Assembly (NCBI RefSeq): GCF_003946695.1
Contig: NZ_RHOX01000017.1
Span: 1-45,629 of the forward strand
DNA: 45,629 bases
Direction: 5' to 3'
From: Lapidilactobacillus bayanensis
GTDB taxonomy: Bacteria > Bacillota > Bacilli > Lactobacillales > Lactobacillaceae
This document shows, in pieces, positions 22,393-31,720 of this stretch (positions within the stretch are counted from its first letter, which is position 1; the number at the start of each line of letters is the position of its first letter). The notes beneath the pieces are model-generated. The model was not told the DNA's origin. It saw nothing but the letters and a program-made list of their open reading frames with translations, and searched no databases. The position numbers and the translations under genes are program-made.

Positions 22393-24636
22393 ATGAAAAA
22401 AAGAGTTTTCATGAAAATAATCAAATCTATTACGCTGATTTTCCTGCTAACAACTATTTTTCGAACCTTGGTAGCTGCTGTTGTCCATGCTGATAAAGAC
22501 GAGCATGCGTTAACAGGTTCGGCCAAGACATTAAGTTCCCAGCAGAGTTCGACAGCGGGAACTAATGGATCAGATCAGGCAAACGACTCCGCAACGGCAG
22601 GCACGCTCTCATCCGAGCAAGCCTCAACAAGCTCAACAAGTAGTTTGACGGAATCATCTTCAAATAGTAGTCAAAGTAAAGAGACTTCATCAAGTTCTAG
22701 TACGGTTGTAGCGAGCAAACCCGCTGTTAGGGCGAAAGCAGCAAAAGCAACCGTTGATCCGACTAATATCGCGTATTTGGCAACTCATGGCTATGCCCTG
22801 GGTGTTGCTGCTAACTTTAATATTTTTGCGACCAACAACTATGTCCAAAATAATAGTGTTGGCGACGCTCGAATTGCTGCTAATAGGTTTCAAGCTGACG
22901 GCGGAACCGGTCAGTCGACAATTGGCTGGACCTCGTCTTCGAGTAATGTTGACTCACATATGTTAGTTGTTAACACGTTGGCTGATGGTAATACAGGTAC
23001 TTATACGCGGTTAAATACCGACAAAACTTCAGGCGTTTTTGCCGCGGATTCATTCACCAATTCGATTTTAAAAAACACATCAGAAAATTTGGTGGACACC
23101 GATCCGTTAAGTGGTGTTGCTGATTTTAGCGAGACCGGAACAAGTAATTTCACTGATGCCAGTCAACAAATTGCTAATGTTAGTGCTTTTTATCAAGATT
23201 CCACACAGCTGCAAGAGGCATTCTCTGATAGCTTCATGAAGACTGTTTCAATTGAGGGCGCTGATTATAACCCGAACGGCGGTATTAATAAGACGATTGA
23301 TGATAGTGGTCAGCAACATGGTTTATTCGTCATTAACGTGGATACATCTAAGATTCAAGGCAGTGGCGGGATTAAAACGGATACTGATGTTTTGAGTATT
23401 GATATTAGAATTAAAACCGATGACACGACGCCACCAATTGTGGTTCTGAATTTTCCGAATTTAACTGGCACGCTAACGATGCAGAGTTTGTTGGACCATT
23501 TGCATATTATGTATGGGTCCGCTGATGGTACGATGCGTGCCGTAACAACGAGAAATCAACTGTTGTTGAACTTTCCTAAACTAACCGGGTTACAGTTCAA
23601 CAACGTGTTCGTTGGGACATTCCTTGCGCCACAAGCAACAGCGCAAGTCAATCAATTAAATACTAGTATCTCTGCGATCATCGCAAAGAACGTCACTCTT
23701 GCTAATTCGTTTAGTACTGACGGTTCAGAAGGGATTTTTAATCCGCCGGCGTTTGCTGATGCGGATAATCATAATAACGGTTCATCTGAGACTAATCAAA
23801 TGACAGCAACGGTGCAAACTAAAAAAGATGATCAGTCGTCAAGCACCGATATCTCTGAAAATAATTCGAATGTTGATTTAGGACAATTTCAATATAACGA
23901 TGTAGCGACCTTTCAGTTTGATTGGACAGGGTATTCCGGTGCGCACCTTTATGGGTCAACGGATGGCAAAACGTGGACGCGCTTAACCGCTGACGACGTT
24001 ACAACGTATCATTCTGCAGCGAAGTATCCGGCAAAAGCGCTCAAAATGAGTGTTGATGCAAGTATGAATGAGCAGACAACGTTTAAAGCCTCTGCAGCGA
24101 CTACTTACTCGTTTGCCTTATTGGACAGCACTGCTGACGAGATTACCGATATTGGCACACCAGTGTGGCGTAGCGATATAACGACGGCCTCACAATCATT
24201 TTCGCTAGCAGTTCCGAATTTGCTGACTTTTTCAACGATTGTTGCTAGCACTGAAAACACAGGCTATTTAACGGTTAAGCCGGATACGACAGCCTTTATC
24301 GAATTGAATAATGAATTAGATGCACCTTTTACATTAACAACAACCGGCAATTCTTCGGCCAATACGACGCCGAGTGCAGGTGCCACTACGAAAAATGTTT
24401 TTTTGGATGCGGACAGCACATTTACCTATCTGCCCAATCAAAATTTAATTAATAACGCTGCGATTGTTTTCAATAAAAATGGTACTGACGCATTCACCAA
24501 GCCGCCGTTGCTAGATAATAACCAGACAAAATATCAGGTAACCAACTTCTCGCTGAAAGTACCAATGGCATTGCGTAATAATAAAGCGACAATTGGTCTA
24601 GATTGGACGCTAGCAATTGGGGCCAAAACACAATGA
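22393..24636 (+). CDS. Large secreted WxL-locus surface protein
   Basis: The ~747-residue protein has a basic N-terminus and hydrophobic stretch (IIKSITLIFLLTTIFRTLVAAVVHA) as signal peptide, a Ser/Thr-rich low-complexity linker (about 35-105), then a region (NIAYLATHGYALGVAANFNIFATNNYVQ) resembling the choice-of-anchor A adhesin domain. It ends with ATIGLDWTLAIGA, a WxL-like C-terminal motif that would bind peptidoglycan non-covalently. No LPXTG motif is seen. The next genes (broken WxL protein, DUF916 protein) confirm a WxL locus. The start is uncertain: ATG 22393, ATG 22411 or TTG 22360; ribosome sites are weak. Confidence 0.75.
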   Translation: MKKRVFMKIIKSITLIFLLTTIFRTLVAAVVHADKDEHALTGSAKTLSSQQSSTAGTNGSDQANDSATAGTLSSEQASTSSTSSLTESSSNSSQSKETSSSSSTVVASKPAVRAKAAKATVDPTNIAYLATHGYALGVAANFNIFATNNYVQNNSVGDARIAANRFQADGGTGQSTIGWTSSSSNVDSHMLVVNTLADGNTGTYTRLNTDKTSGVFAADSFTNSILKNTSENLVDTDPLSGVADFSETGTSNFTDASQQIANVSAFYQDSTQLQEAFSDSFMKTVSIEGADYNPNGGINKTIDDSGQQHGLFVINVDTSKIQGSGGIKTDTDVLSIDIRIKTDDTTPPIVVLNFPNLTGTLTMQSLLDHLHIMYGSADGTMRAVTTRNQLLLNFPKLTGLQFNNVFVGTFLAPQATAQVNQLNTSISAIIAKNVTLANSFSTDGSEGIFNPPAFADADNHNNGSSETNQMTATVQTKKDDQSSSTDISENNSNVDLGQFQYNDVATFQFDWTGYSGAHLYGSTDGKTWTRLTADDVTTYHSAAKYPAKALKMSVDASMNEQTTFKASAATTYSFALLDSTADEITDIGTPVWRSDITTASQSFSLAVPNLLTFSTIVASTENTGYLTVKPDTTAFIELNNELDAPFTLTTTGNSSANTTPSAGATTKNVFLDADSTFTYLPNQNLINNAAIVFNKNGTDAFTKPPLLDNNQTKYQVTNFSLKVPMALRNNKATIGLDWTLAIGAKTQ

Positions 24637-24762
24637 AAATTGAGTAATCACAATATAATTTTGTTTACTTTTTATTAGTAATGCTATATAATCTACGACT
24701 AGTGGCATTATAGAAAAAATATTATACAAAGAAAATTAGCAATTAAAGGGAGATTATGGATA

Positions 24763-25423
24763 ATGAAATTCACTAAATTAATGACAGTTACAGGTTTGGC
24801 TTTATTACTCGCAGTTACGTGTCGGTGCAACACAAGTATCCGCAGCTGATACTGAATCAAAAACAGCAACAACAACAGCAGAATTCTCTGTTGAAAATGG
24901 TGACTTGACGCTTGACAAAGCACCAGATCTTGAATTTGGTTCAGCCAAGTTTGCTGATATTTTATCTGGCAAGACAAAGTCACTCTCATTGGCAGGCAAC
25001 ACAGTTGGTAAACAAGTTGCCAACGAATCAACAGATAAGTCATCCACAGAAGGCGTCATTCAAGTAACGAACTATGATGCTACTGTATCAAGCTGGAAGT
25101 TAACGGCAAGTGCTACTGCTTTTGCTGGTATTTCTGGTGTTTAACTTAATGTTAAGCCACAAAATGTCGAAACTGTAAACGGTTCTAGTACATCTGCAAC
25201 GTCATCAGTGACCGCTGATGCAGATCTTATTAACGGTGCAGTTGATGTTCTTGATGGCGCACCAGCAATTGGTGTCACAACCGCTGATGTTAAAGCTGCC
25301 GATGCAGCAACTTTGGATCTTTCTGGTGTTAAGGATGCAAGCCAAATTACGACCGGCGCACATCAATCAGAGGTTACTTGGACGTTATCGAGCACACCAG
25401 TTGCTACAGGCGCTACAGACTAA
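24763..25423 (+). pseudogene. WxL domain surface protein, broken by a frameshift and a stop
   Basis: Starts MKFTKLMTVTGLALLLAVT after GGGAG. One extra base around 24818-24821 shifts the frame within the signal peptide; the other frame resumes with VGATQVSAAD, a typical cleavage site. TAA at 25142-25144 interrupts GISGV/LNVKPQN and is one C-to-T change from CAA. The remainder runs to TAA at 25421. Restored length is about 219 residues, with both WxL motifs visible (SSWKLTA and EVTWTLS), i.e. a compact single-domain WxL protein. An H2 array begins six bases after the stop. Confidence 0.85.
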
Positions 25424-25428
25424 TAATT

Positions 25429-25815
25429 CACGTTTCAAATCAGAGTGCGGAGAACAACGGGTTGATGGTATTAATTTAAACGGGAAGATTGATGCGTGTC
25501 AACGCAGCAAGATTCACGCTTAAATTACTTACCATCAGTTGGTTCGTAGCACGTTTCAAAATCAGAGTGCGGAGAACAACGGGTTGGCGGTATGAATTTA
25601 AACGGGAAGATCATTGCGTGTCAACGCAAGGAGATTCACGCTTAAATTCACTGTCGCCAGTTGGTTTGCAGCACGTTTCAAAATCAGAGCGCGGAGAAAG
25701 TCAGATTGACAATGAGCATTAAGAAAGCAATTAAAAAGTTCGTATTTTGAACTTATTCATTGCTGGCTTAAGCAGAGTTGTCAGACTTCTGCAGCACGTT
25801 TCAAATCAGAGTGCG
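25429..25815 (+). repeat. H2 hairpin array 2 (three units plus a remnant)
   Basis: CAGAGTGCG/CAGAGCGCG marks unit starts at 25441, 25563, 25684 and 25806, spacings of 122, 121 and 122. Linkers read GCACGTTTCAAAATCAGAG. Unit 1 has TGATGG with CCATCA, TAATTTAA with TTAAATTA and apical TGCGT GTCA ACGCA. Unit 2 has TGGCGG with a CGCCA partner, GAATTTAA with TTAAATTC and TTGCGT GTCA ACGCAA. Unit 3 has the alternative core also seen in array 1 unit 3. The fourth stops after the linker. Confidence 0.9.
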
Positions 25816-25912
25816 TTACTTAATAACCTTGTTCTGTTTGATCGAATTTCAAAGTGCGCAGAGCGGGAATTAAAGGTATTGACACTCAGGTTTTGGTCTC
25901 GCGACAATATCA

Positions 25913-25953
25913 AATTAAGTGGAACTGGGATCTTTTGTCTCGGTTCCTTAATT
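25913..25953 (+). other. Hairpin upstream of the DUF916 gene
   Basis: AATTAAG..GGAAC..GGGA pairs with TCTC..GGTTCC..TTAATT. No T run follows, so it is not a standard terminator. The stretch 25816-26034 otherwise shows no gene and leads into the GGAGAAGG ribosome site of the next gene. Confidence 0.45.
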
Positions 25954-26034
25954 GTATTCAGGGGTGTTTCCCAGCGAATTTTCATCCTGATTCCTTTATT
26001 CAGTTAGCTAATTTCAATCGATTGGAGAAGGTTA

Positions 26035-27138
26035 ATGGTGCAGTTTAAGCAACAAAAATTTCGGTTTTGGTTAATGATGACTTCAGTGTTACTAGGCTTG
26101 TTCTTTTTAAAACCGCAATCAGTCAGTGCTGCAGGAACGAGTTTTACGATGGGAATCAAGCAGCCGGCTAATCAGATTGAAAAAAGTGCTAATTATTTTG
26201 ATCTCTTAATCCAGCCCAAGCAAGAGCAAACCTTGACGTTAGTACTGAAAAATTTAGCTAATCAGACTAATAAAATTACGGTGACGCCTGTAGCAGCCTA
26301 TACAAACAATAACGGGATTGTTGATTATCAGGCTAAGGTCACCACAACGCAAACTGCTGCTAAATATCAATGGACTGATTTAGTCGCCCCCAAGTCAGTG
26401 ACTGTCAATATACCAGCAAAAAGTACGACGAATGTTAACTTCAAGTTAAAGGTGCCTGATGATACTTTCGCTGGTTTAATCGATGGTGGCTTTCGCGCAA
26501 TGTCTACCCACGACACGACAACGGCCAAAGTCAAAAACGGAATGGGAATCAAGAATAAGTACGCCATGATTATCGGTGCGACGGCGCAAATGTCTAAGAC
26601 CAATGTTTCGCCTGAATTAAAGTTAAACACCGTTAAGCCAGCGTTAGTTGCGAATACGACCACTCTTCTTGTTAATCTTGAAAATATTAAACCATCGTTA
26701 TTTGGTGAAATGACGGTTACTGCTAAAGTGACGAAGCGTGGCAGTGACAAGGTTTTACATGCTGCTAAGCGAACTAATTTGTCAATGGCGCCAATGTCGA
26801 ATTTCAACTATCAAATTGATTGGAATCGCGAGCGATTTAAAGCCGGTCAATACACACTCCATTTAACAGCTAAGTCTGGTGTGAAAACTTGGAAATTCAC
26901 GCGTCACTTTACAATTGCGGCGGCTAAAGCAGAACGCATTAACAAAAAAGGCGTTAACTTGAAGCAGCCGAATTACTGGTGGCTCTGGTTATTATTAGGA
27001 TTATTATTGTTAATTGTGATTCTCTTTATTATTTGGAAGCGTCATAAGAAGGACGAAAAAGATGATTCAGAAGTAATTGACGATTACGATTCCAAAACAA
27101 CTGCGAATACAGCTGAGACAACCAAGAAAAATAATTAA
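26035..27138 (+). CDS. DUF916/DUF3324 WxL-interacting surface protein
   Basis: The 367-residue protein has a signal peptide (FWLMMTSVLLGLFFLKPQSVSAAG), an extracellular DUF916 domain (FTMGIKQPANQIEKSANYFDLLIQPKQEQTLTL...), then a DUF3324-type domain (MIIGATAQMSK... to about 300), a membrane helix (YWWLWLLLGLLLLIVILFIIWKR) and a charged cytoplasmic tail. This is the standard WxL-locus partner, thought to bind WxL proteins and peptidoglycan. It is intact although its neighbouring WxL gene is broken. GGAG lies seven bases before the ATG. Confidence 0.9.
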   Translation: MVQFKQQKFRFWLMMTSVLLGLFFLKPQSVSAAGTSFTMGIKQPANQIEKSANYFDLLIQPKQEQTLTLVLKNLANQTNKITVTPVAAYTNNNGIVDYQAKVTTTQTAAKYQWTDLVAPKSVTVNIPAKSTTNVNFKLKVPDDTFAGLIDGGFRAMSTHDTTTAKVKNGMGIKNKYAMIIGATAQMSKTNVSPELKLNTVKPALVANTTTLLVNLENIKPSLFGEMTVTAKVTKRGSDKVLHAAKRTNLSMAPMSNFNYQIDWNRERFKAGQYTLHLTAKSGVKTWKFTRHFTIAAAKAERINKKGVNLKQPNYWWLWLLLGLLLLIVILFIIWKRHKKDEKDDSEVIDDYDSKTTANTAETTKKNN

Positions 27139-27169
27139 TAGTCATCAGATTTTATCAAGATGATTTTCA

Positions 27170-27201
27170 AAAAGCATGCTAACTCGGCATGCTTTTTTGG
27201 T
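27170..27201 (+). terminator. Terminator of the WxL locus
   Basis: AAAAGCATGC (27170-27179) pairs with GCATGCTTTT (27187-27196), followed by TT. It lies 31 bases after the DUF916 gene. Confidence 0.85.
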
Positions 27202-27262
27202 GCGAATTATTTTTTGGAAAACGTTTTTATTTTGGAACAGTAAAACTATTGCTTTAAGTATG

Positions 27263-27279
27263 AAAGCGTTGTACGCTTT
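27263..27279. promoter_or_regulatory. Operator-like dyad before the GH3 gene
   Basis: AAAGCG (27263-27268) and CGCTTT (27274-27279) flank five bases. A further cre-like GGAAAACGTTTTTA lies at about 27218-27231. Either could be a LacI-family or CcpA site, neither matching the cre consensus perfectly. Confidence 0.35.
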
Positions 27280-27322
27280 TCGTGAAAGAAAGTTATTTTT
27301 AATAAAAACTAGGAGAATTGTG

Positions 27323-29479
27323 ATGAGTACTGCTAGAGTAAATGCGCTAATGAATCAAATGACGACTGCTGAAAAGATTGGACAGTTGTTACAAATGACT
27401 GGCGACGCTTTCCAGAGTGGCGAGTCAAAAATTACCGGTCCCATGCAAGATAAACATTTGTCTACGGAGACAGTTTATGCCGTAGGGTCAGTTCTAGGAA
27501 CTTCTGGTGCCAAACAGGTTAAAGAAATTCAAAAGGATTATCTGGCCCATAACCGTCTGCACATTCCCCTAATGTTTATGGCGGATGTCATTCACGGTTA
27601 CCAAACAATTTATCCAATCCCATTAGGATTAGGGGCAACTTTTAATCCGGAAATGGTTCGACAAACGTCAGAAGTTGCGGCACGAATATCAGCTGCAGGT
27701 GGGATTCAAGTTACTTTTGCGCCAATGGTTGATTTAGTTCGCGATCCACGTTGGGGCCGAGTTATGGAATCAACGGGTGAAGATCCTTATTTGAATTCTG
27801 TGATGACACAAGCAAGTGTTGAAGGTTTTCAAGGTGAGTTGCCACTGGATAAAGAACATATTGCCGCTTGTGTGAAACACTTCGCTGCTTATGGTGCGCC
27901 AGAGGCAGGTCGGGAATATAATACGGTTGATTTGTCCGAATGGCGTTTTCGTGAACAATATTTACCGGCCTATGCTGCCGCAATTGAAGCGCAAGCTATG
28001 TTGGTCATGACGTCATTCAACACATTGTTCGGCGTACCAGCTTCTGCCAACCAACACTTAATGCGCGATATACTACGCGACGAACTGAATTTCCACGGTG
28101 TTTTAATTTCTGATTGGAATGCTGTTGGCGAGTTGATTCGCCACGGGGTTGCGGCTAATTCTGAAGCTGCAACAGCATTGGCTTTAAAAGCTGGTGTAGA
28201 TATTGATATGATGTCCTTCGCCTATGCTAGTTATTTGAAAAAAGCAGCTGACCTTGACGATCAAACCTTGGCATTAATTAATGAAGCCGCCGTGCGTGTC
28301 TTGGAGTTAAAAGAAAAATTAGGCTTGTTTGATGATCCATTCCGCGGAATGGATGAAGAAAAAGAGTTGCATGATATTCATTCTGACGAAACGATGGCGG
28401 TTGTTCAACAAGCTGCCGAAGAGTCACTAGTTTTATTAAAGAATGATCAGCAAGTATTGCCATTACATCACACACAAAGTATTGCCTTAATTGGTCCTGT
28501 AATTGCTTCAAATGATCTACTTGGTGCTTGGTCGTGGAATGGTCACCGGCATGAGACAGAAACGCTAGAGCATGCTTTTAAGGCCGATTTTAACGATGTA
28601 AAAGTTGCCACTGGTTGTGACTACCGACATGCTGATGCAGCAGCGGAGGCTGAAGCGTTGGCCATTGCCGAACAACAAGATGTCATCGTGGCCGTGCTTG
28701 GTTTACCAAGCTCCGAAAGTGGTGAAGCATCAAGTCTGGCCAATATTAAATTGCCACAAGCACAACTTGAGCTCTTGGCAAAACTTGCTAAATTAAATAA
28801 ACCAATTATTTCGGTGATTATTACGGGGCGGGCAATGGATTTAACGCGCGTTAATGAACTCTCAACGGCGATTGTCGTCGCTTGGTTCCCCGGGACTAAA
28901 GGTGCGATTGCCATTAAGAATGTACTTGACGGCACAGTTTCACCAAATGGTAAATTACCGATGACGTTCCCGCGCAGTGTGGGGCAAGTTCCAATCTATT
29001 ACAACCAGTATCGTACTGGTCGTCCTGTTCCGGATCCATACGTGGATAGCGGCAATGGTTATGAATCGAAGTATATGGATTGTTCAACCTTGCCACTTTA
29101 TCCATTTGGCTTTGGCTTGAGTTATGCCGATATAACGATTGAAAAAGTTGAAGTGATCCATAACGTCGTTACAGAGACTCAACCATTAACGGTTAATGTT
29201 ACAATTAAGAACAATTCTGATTTTGCTGCTAAAAATGTCTTGCAAGGCTATACCCATCAATTGATTGGCGAGACAGTTCGGCCAATGAAGGAATTGAAAT
29301 ATTTTGCCAAAATTACTTTTCCGGCGCACAGTGAACAAACAATCACGGTGACAATTGCCAAAGAACAATTGAGTAGCGTTCACACTAATTTGAAACGTGC
29401 GACTGATGCCGGTCATTATGAAGTTATGATTGGGTTTGATTCAGAAAAATTAATTAAATGTGACTTTGAAGTTCAATAA
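27323..29479 (+). CDS. Glycoside hydrolase family 3 beta-glucosidase (BglX-like)
   Basis: The 718-residue protein has no signal peptide and is therefore cytoplasmic. It has the three-domain BglX layout: TIM-barrel with DVIHGYQTIYPIPLGLGATFNP (about 88), RWGRVMESTGEDPYL, VKHFAAYGAPEAGREYN and the catalytic nucleophile in VLISDWNAVGE (Asp about 264); then an alpha/beta domain (ESLVLLKNDQQVLPL...); and a fibronectin III-like C-terminus. The KHF-AAYG motif separates it from NagZ, which has KH-PGHG. It splits terminal beta-glucosyl residues of imported oligosaccharides. ATG at 27323 follows AGGAG. Confidence 0.9.
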   Translation: MSTARVNALMNQMTTAEKIGQLLQMTGDAFQSGESKITGPMQDKHLSTETVYAVGSVLGTSGAKQVKEIQKDYLAHNRLHIPLMFMADVIHGYQTIYPIPLGLGATFNPEMVRQTSEVAARISAAGGIQVTFAPMVDLVRDPRWGRVMESTGEDPYLNSVMTQASVEGFQGELPLDKEHIAACVKHFAAYGAPEAGREYNTVDLSEWRFREQYLPAYAAAIEAQAMLVMTSFNTLFGVPASANQHLMRDILRDELNFHGVLISDWNAVGELIRHGVAANSEAATALALKAGVDIDMMSFAYASYLKKAADLDDQTLALINEAAVRVLELKEKLGLFDDPFRGMDEEKELHDIHSDETMAVVQQAAEESLVLLKNDQQVLPLHHTQSIALIGPVIASNDLLGAWSWNGHRHETETLEHAFKADFNDVKVATGCDYRHADAAAEAEALAIAEQQDVIVAVLGLPSSESGEASSLANIKLPQAQLELLAKLAKLNKPIISVIITGRAMDLTRVNELSTAIVVAWFPGTKGAIAIKNVLDGTVSPNGKLPMTFPRSVGQVPIYYNQYRTGRPVPDPYVDSGNGYESKYMDCSTLPLYPFGFGLSYADITIEKVEVIHNVVTETQPLTVNVTIKNNSDFAAKNVLQGYTHQLIGETVRPMKELKYFAKITFPAHSEQTITVTIAKEQLSSVHTNLKRATDAGHYEVMIGFDSEKLIKCDFEVQ

Positions 29480-29534
29480 ATCATGACAGGTAGCTTAACA
29501 GAAAGTTGAGTAACTGCCCAAAAACGTCATTGAA

Positions 29535-29583
29535 CCAAACAAATAGGACCAAGGATAAAAAATCCCGGGTCCTATTTGTTTGG
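29535..29583 (+). terminator. Strong hairpin after the GH3 gene
   Basis: CCAAACAAATAGGACC (29535-29550) pairs perfectly with GGTCCTATTTGTTTGG (29568-29583). There is no proper T tail, so it may act as a weak terminator or 3' stabiliser. From 29584 to 29798 I see no gene. Confidence 0.6.
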
Positions 29584-29798
29584 GGTCTACGCCAATACTA
29601 TTTGACAAAGCCCCTTTGTTTTGATTGTTGTAAGAGTGAAAGATTGAATTGACGTGCTGTAACTTTACCATGCTGTTCGATCAAAAGTTTGGGCAAACAG
29701 CGTGACTAAGTTAGTGGTGCATCCAAGCTAATTTTAGATTCGCTTTTTCACTGTTAATTTGTTAAATATTGAGACATAACTCGACTGTAAGTTTTTGG

Positions 29799-30365
29799 TT
29801 ATGCTTTATTTTTCTGATGTTTAATTTTTTCGAGCCATTGGCCTAAAACGTCGCGATCAACCATCTCTACACCAACACCGGTAGCTAGTTCTTGAGCGCT
29901 TGGTGAAAAAGTTGTGTTTGTAATAACGACCGGATTTTGTAAATGATAAAAGGCGCAACCGGTAAATATTTCTTGAACGGCGCTATTATCAACGGGATGA
30001 TCGTAACGTTTGCATTGAAAGCCATAAGTTTCACCATCAAGTTTTGCGGTAATATCGACACCTTGGTCACGAGTCGCTGGTGTAACGACGACGTTTTCGA
30101 AGCCACTTTTTTCGAGCAACTTAGCTGTATAATTTTCAAAATCAAGGCCATTCATTTTATCAATCTGACGTAAATTCGTGCGTCGGAAATCAAAGAAGTA
30201 ATGGTAAACTACCAGCACCCACCAAACGATTAAGATCAGGCCAGCAATAACCAACCAAACTTTGATAGTGTTTTGTTGGCTGAGGACTAAATGCTGATGA
30301 GTAAAAATATAAATTAACCAAATAATAGCATATAAGGCCGTGGCAATGTAACGAAAAAGACGCAT
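29799..30365 (-). CDS. Membrane-anchored Mrr-type restriction endonuclease
   Basis: The 188-residue protein has two N-terminal membrane helices (ATALYAIIWLIYIFTH; VWLVIAGLILIVWWVLVVYHYFF) followed by an Mrr_cat domain: GLDFENYTAKLLEKSGFENV, then RDQGVDITAKLDGETYGFQCKRY, which holds the D and QxK catalytic residues of the PD-(D/E)XK fold. Mrr nucleases cut methylated DNA. No methylase or other defence gene is adjacent. Membrane tethering suggests acting on incoming DNA, an inference only. It has its own upstream region with no clear ribosome-site ambiguity (AGGAGC). Confidence 0.82.
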   Translation of the reverse strand: MRLFRYIATALYAIIWLIYIFTHQHLVLSQQNTIKVWLVIAGLILIVWWVLVVYHYFFDFRRTNLRQIDKMNGLDFENYTAKLLEKSGFENVVVTPATRDQGVDITAKLDGETYGFQCKRYDHPVDNSAVQEIFTGCAFYHLQNPVVITNTTFSPSAQELATGVGVEMVDRDVLGQWLEKIKHQKNKA

Positions 30366-30444
30366 GGCAATAGCTCCTTACTTAACGAACGTATGTTTTT
30401 AATATAACAAACAATCTTGAGGACAACAACCGTCGTTAGTCGTA

Positions 30445-30460
30445 ATTAAGTTAACTTAAT
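30445..30460. promoter_or_regulatory. 16-bp perfect palindrome
   Basis: ATTAAGTTAACTTAAT is fully symmetrical and lies in the intergenic space between the divergent Mrr-like and Gfo/Idh genes. It may be an operator for either. Confidence 0.35.
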
Positions 30461-30565
30461 AGTTTTTTATAGATGATGGTAAAACGTATACATTGGCCAA
30501 CGCTTAGTTATACAATGTAGGAGAAAATTAATCAGATTGTTCGAAATTTGAGGAGGCACTTTTTA

Positions 30566-31525
30566 ATGGCAAAATTTAGATTTGGAATTATGGGAACTGG
30601 TAATATTGCAAATAAATTTGCTGAAGCTGTTGCGTTAATCGACGATTGCGAGATCGTTGCTGTTGCTAATCGTCACGTTGAACGCGCTCAAGCCTTTGCA
30701 GAGAAGTTTCAAATTTCTGTTTATGGTGATGATTTTGAAGCATTAGTCACTGATCAGGAATTAGATGCCGTTTATATTGCAACGACCACCAACATGCACT
30801 ATCAACTAACTAAGTTGTGCATTAAGCACCACGTTGCGGTTATTTGCGAAAAGGCGATGTTCATGAATTCTGACGAAGCAATCGATGCGTTGGATGAAGC
30901 AGAAGCAAAAAAGGTTTTTGTCATGGAAGCTATGTGGAGTCGTTTCTTGCCAGTATACCGTCAAGTTTTGAATTGGCTCGCCGACGGCAAAATTGGGCAG
31001 CTGACGCTATCAAATTATGATATTGGCTTTCTTGCGCAAGACGATCCAACTAATCGTTTCTTTGATCCAGAACTTGGTGGTGGGGCAACGTATGATTTAT
31101 TGGTTTATTCTTTTGAACTGTCGACATTATTGATGGGTAATGATTACTCGAATACAGATGTCGCGACAATTTGGCGGCATGGTGTCGATGCCACGGACCA
31201 TGTTACGTTACACTATGCCAATTCACTAGCAACGATGTCGGCCAGCTTTTTGGCGCGTTTAAGCGGTGAACTGGTTGTCTATGGGAATCAAGGTAAGGTT
31301 GTCATTCCTAATGCCAATGGCGCAACAGAAGCTAGATTATATGATCGTCATGACAAGCTAGTCGAGCACTATCAAGATACAGAAACAACTAATGGTTTCG
31401 TTTATCAAATCAAAGAAGTGATGAGCTGCGTTCGGGATGGTGCCTTACAGAGTGTTCTGGTACCGCATGATTTAACGATTGCCGGCGCGCGACTATATGA
31501 TCAAATTTGGCGTAATAAACGATAG
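30566..31525 (+). CDS. Gfo/Idh/MocA family oxidoreductase
   Basis: The 319-residue protein has the N-terminal NAD(P)-binding motif FGIMGTGNIANKF, then AVYIATTTNMHY and VICEKAMFMNSDEA (about 95), where the usual catalytic EKP has become EKA. The C-terminal domain includes AMWSRFLPVYRQV and GGGATYDLLVYSFELS. Family members oxidise or reduce sugars, inositols or dihydrodiols; the substrate is not predictable here. ATG at 30566 is preferred, with GAGGAGG 8-9 bases upstream. The EKA change is worth noting but occurs in some family members. Confidence 0.88.
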   Translation: MAKFRFGIMGTGNIANKFAEAVALIDDCEIVAVANRHVERAQAFAEKFQISVYGDDFEALVTDQELDAVYIATTTNMHYQLTKLCIKHHVAVICEKAMFMNSDEAIDALDEAEAKKVFVMEAMWSRFLPVYRQVLNWLADGKIGQLTLSNYDIGFLAQDDPTNRFFDPELGGGATYDLLVYSFELSTLLMGNDYSNTDVATIWRHGVDATDHVTLHYANSLATMSASFLARLSGELVVYGNQGKVVIPNANGATEARLYDRHDKLVEHYQDTETTNGFVYQIKEVMSCVRDGALQSVLVPHDLTIAGARLYDQIWRNKR

Positions 31526-31593
31526 CTTTAAGTTACTGGTAGAGTTATCGAGGTGACGAGAGAATATTGGGTGTTGCAAATCGAAATAGGCGA

Positions 31594-31705
31594 AACTAAA
31601 ACTGTTATGTTGTGCTTCTTCGCGCTTGCGCAAAGGTTGCATACGAAGGATTGCGAGTGCCGTGAGGGAAAATAAATACTTTCGCTGGAACGTGGTGGAC
31701 ACTGC
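31594..31705 (+). repeat. E1 left-end fragment (solo head)
   Basis: AACTAAAACTGTTATGTTGTG..CTTCTTCGCGCTTGCGC through GAGGGAAAATAAATACTTTCGCTGGAACG matches the first ~110 bp of E1 without its pairing partner. It directly precedes copy D. Confidence 0.85.
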
Positions 31706-31720
31706 CAACTGAATAGTGGC

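Noticed and set aside
25429-25815. CRISPR array
   Set aside because: Units are ~121 bp, each nearly entirely self-complementary, with no short direct repeat alternating with unique spacers, and no cas genes are nearby.
25489-26048. Open frames of 60-85 codons through the H2 array and beyond
   Set aside because: They translate hairpin repeats in several frames, are arginine-rich, and lack ribosome sites.
27218-27279. Perfect CcpA cre site before the GH3 gene
   Set aside because: Both candidate sequences depart from the cre consensus at key end positions; kept only as an operator-like dyad.
27323-29479. NagZ for the muropeptide salvage island
   Set aside because: The protein has the BglX three-domain layout and KHFAAYG rather than the NagZ KH-PGHG motif, and lies beyond the WxL locus terminator.
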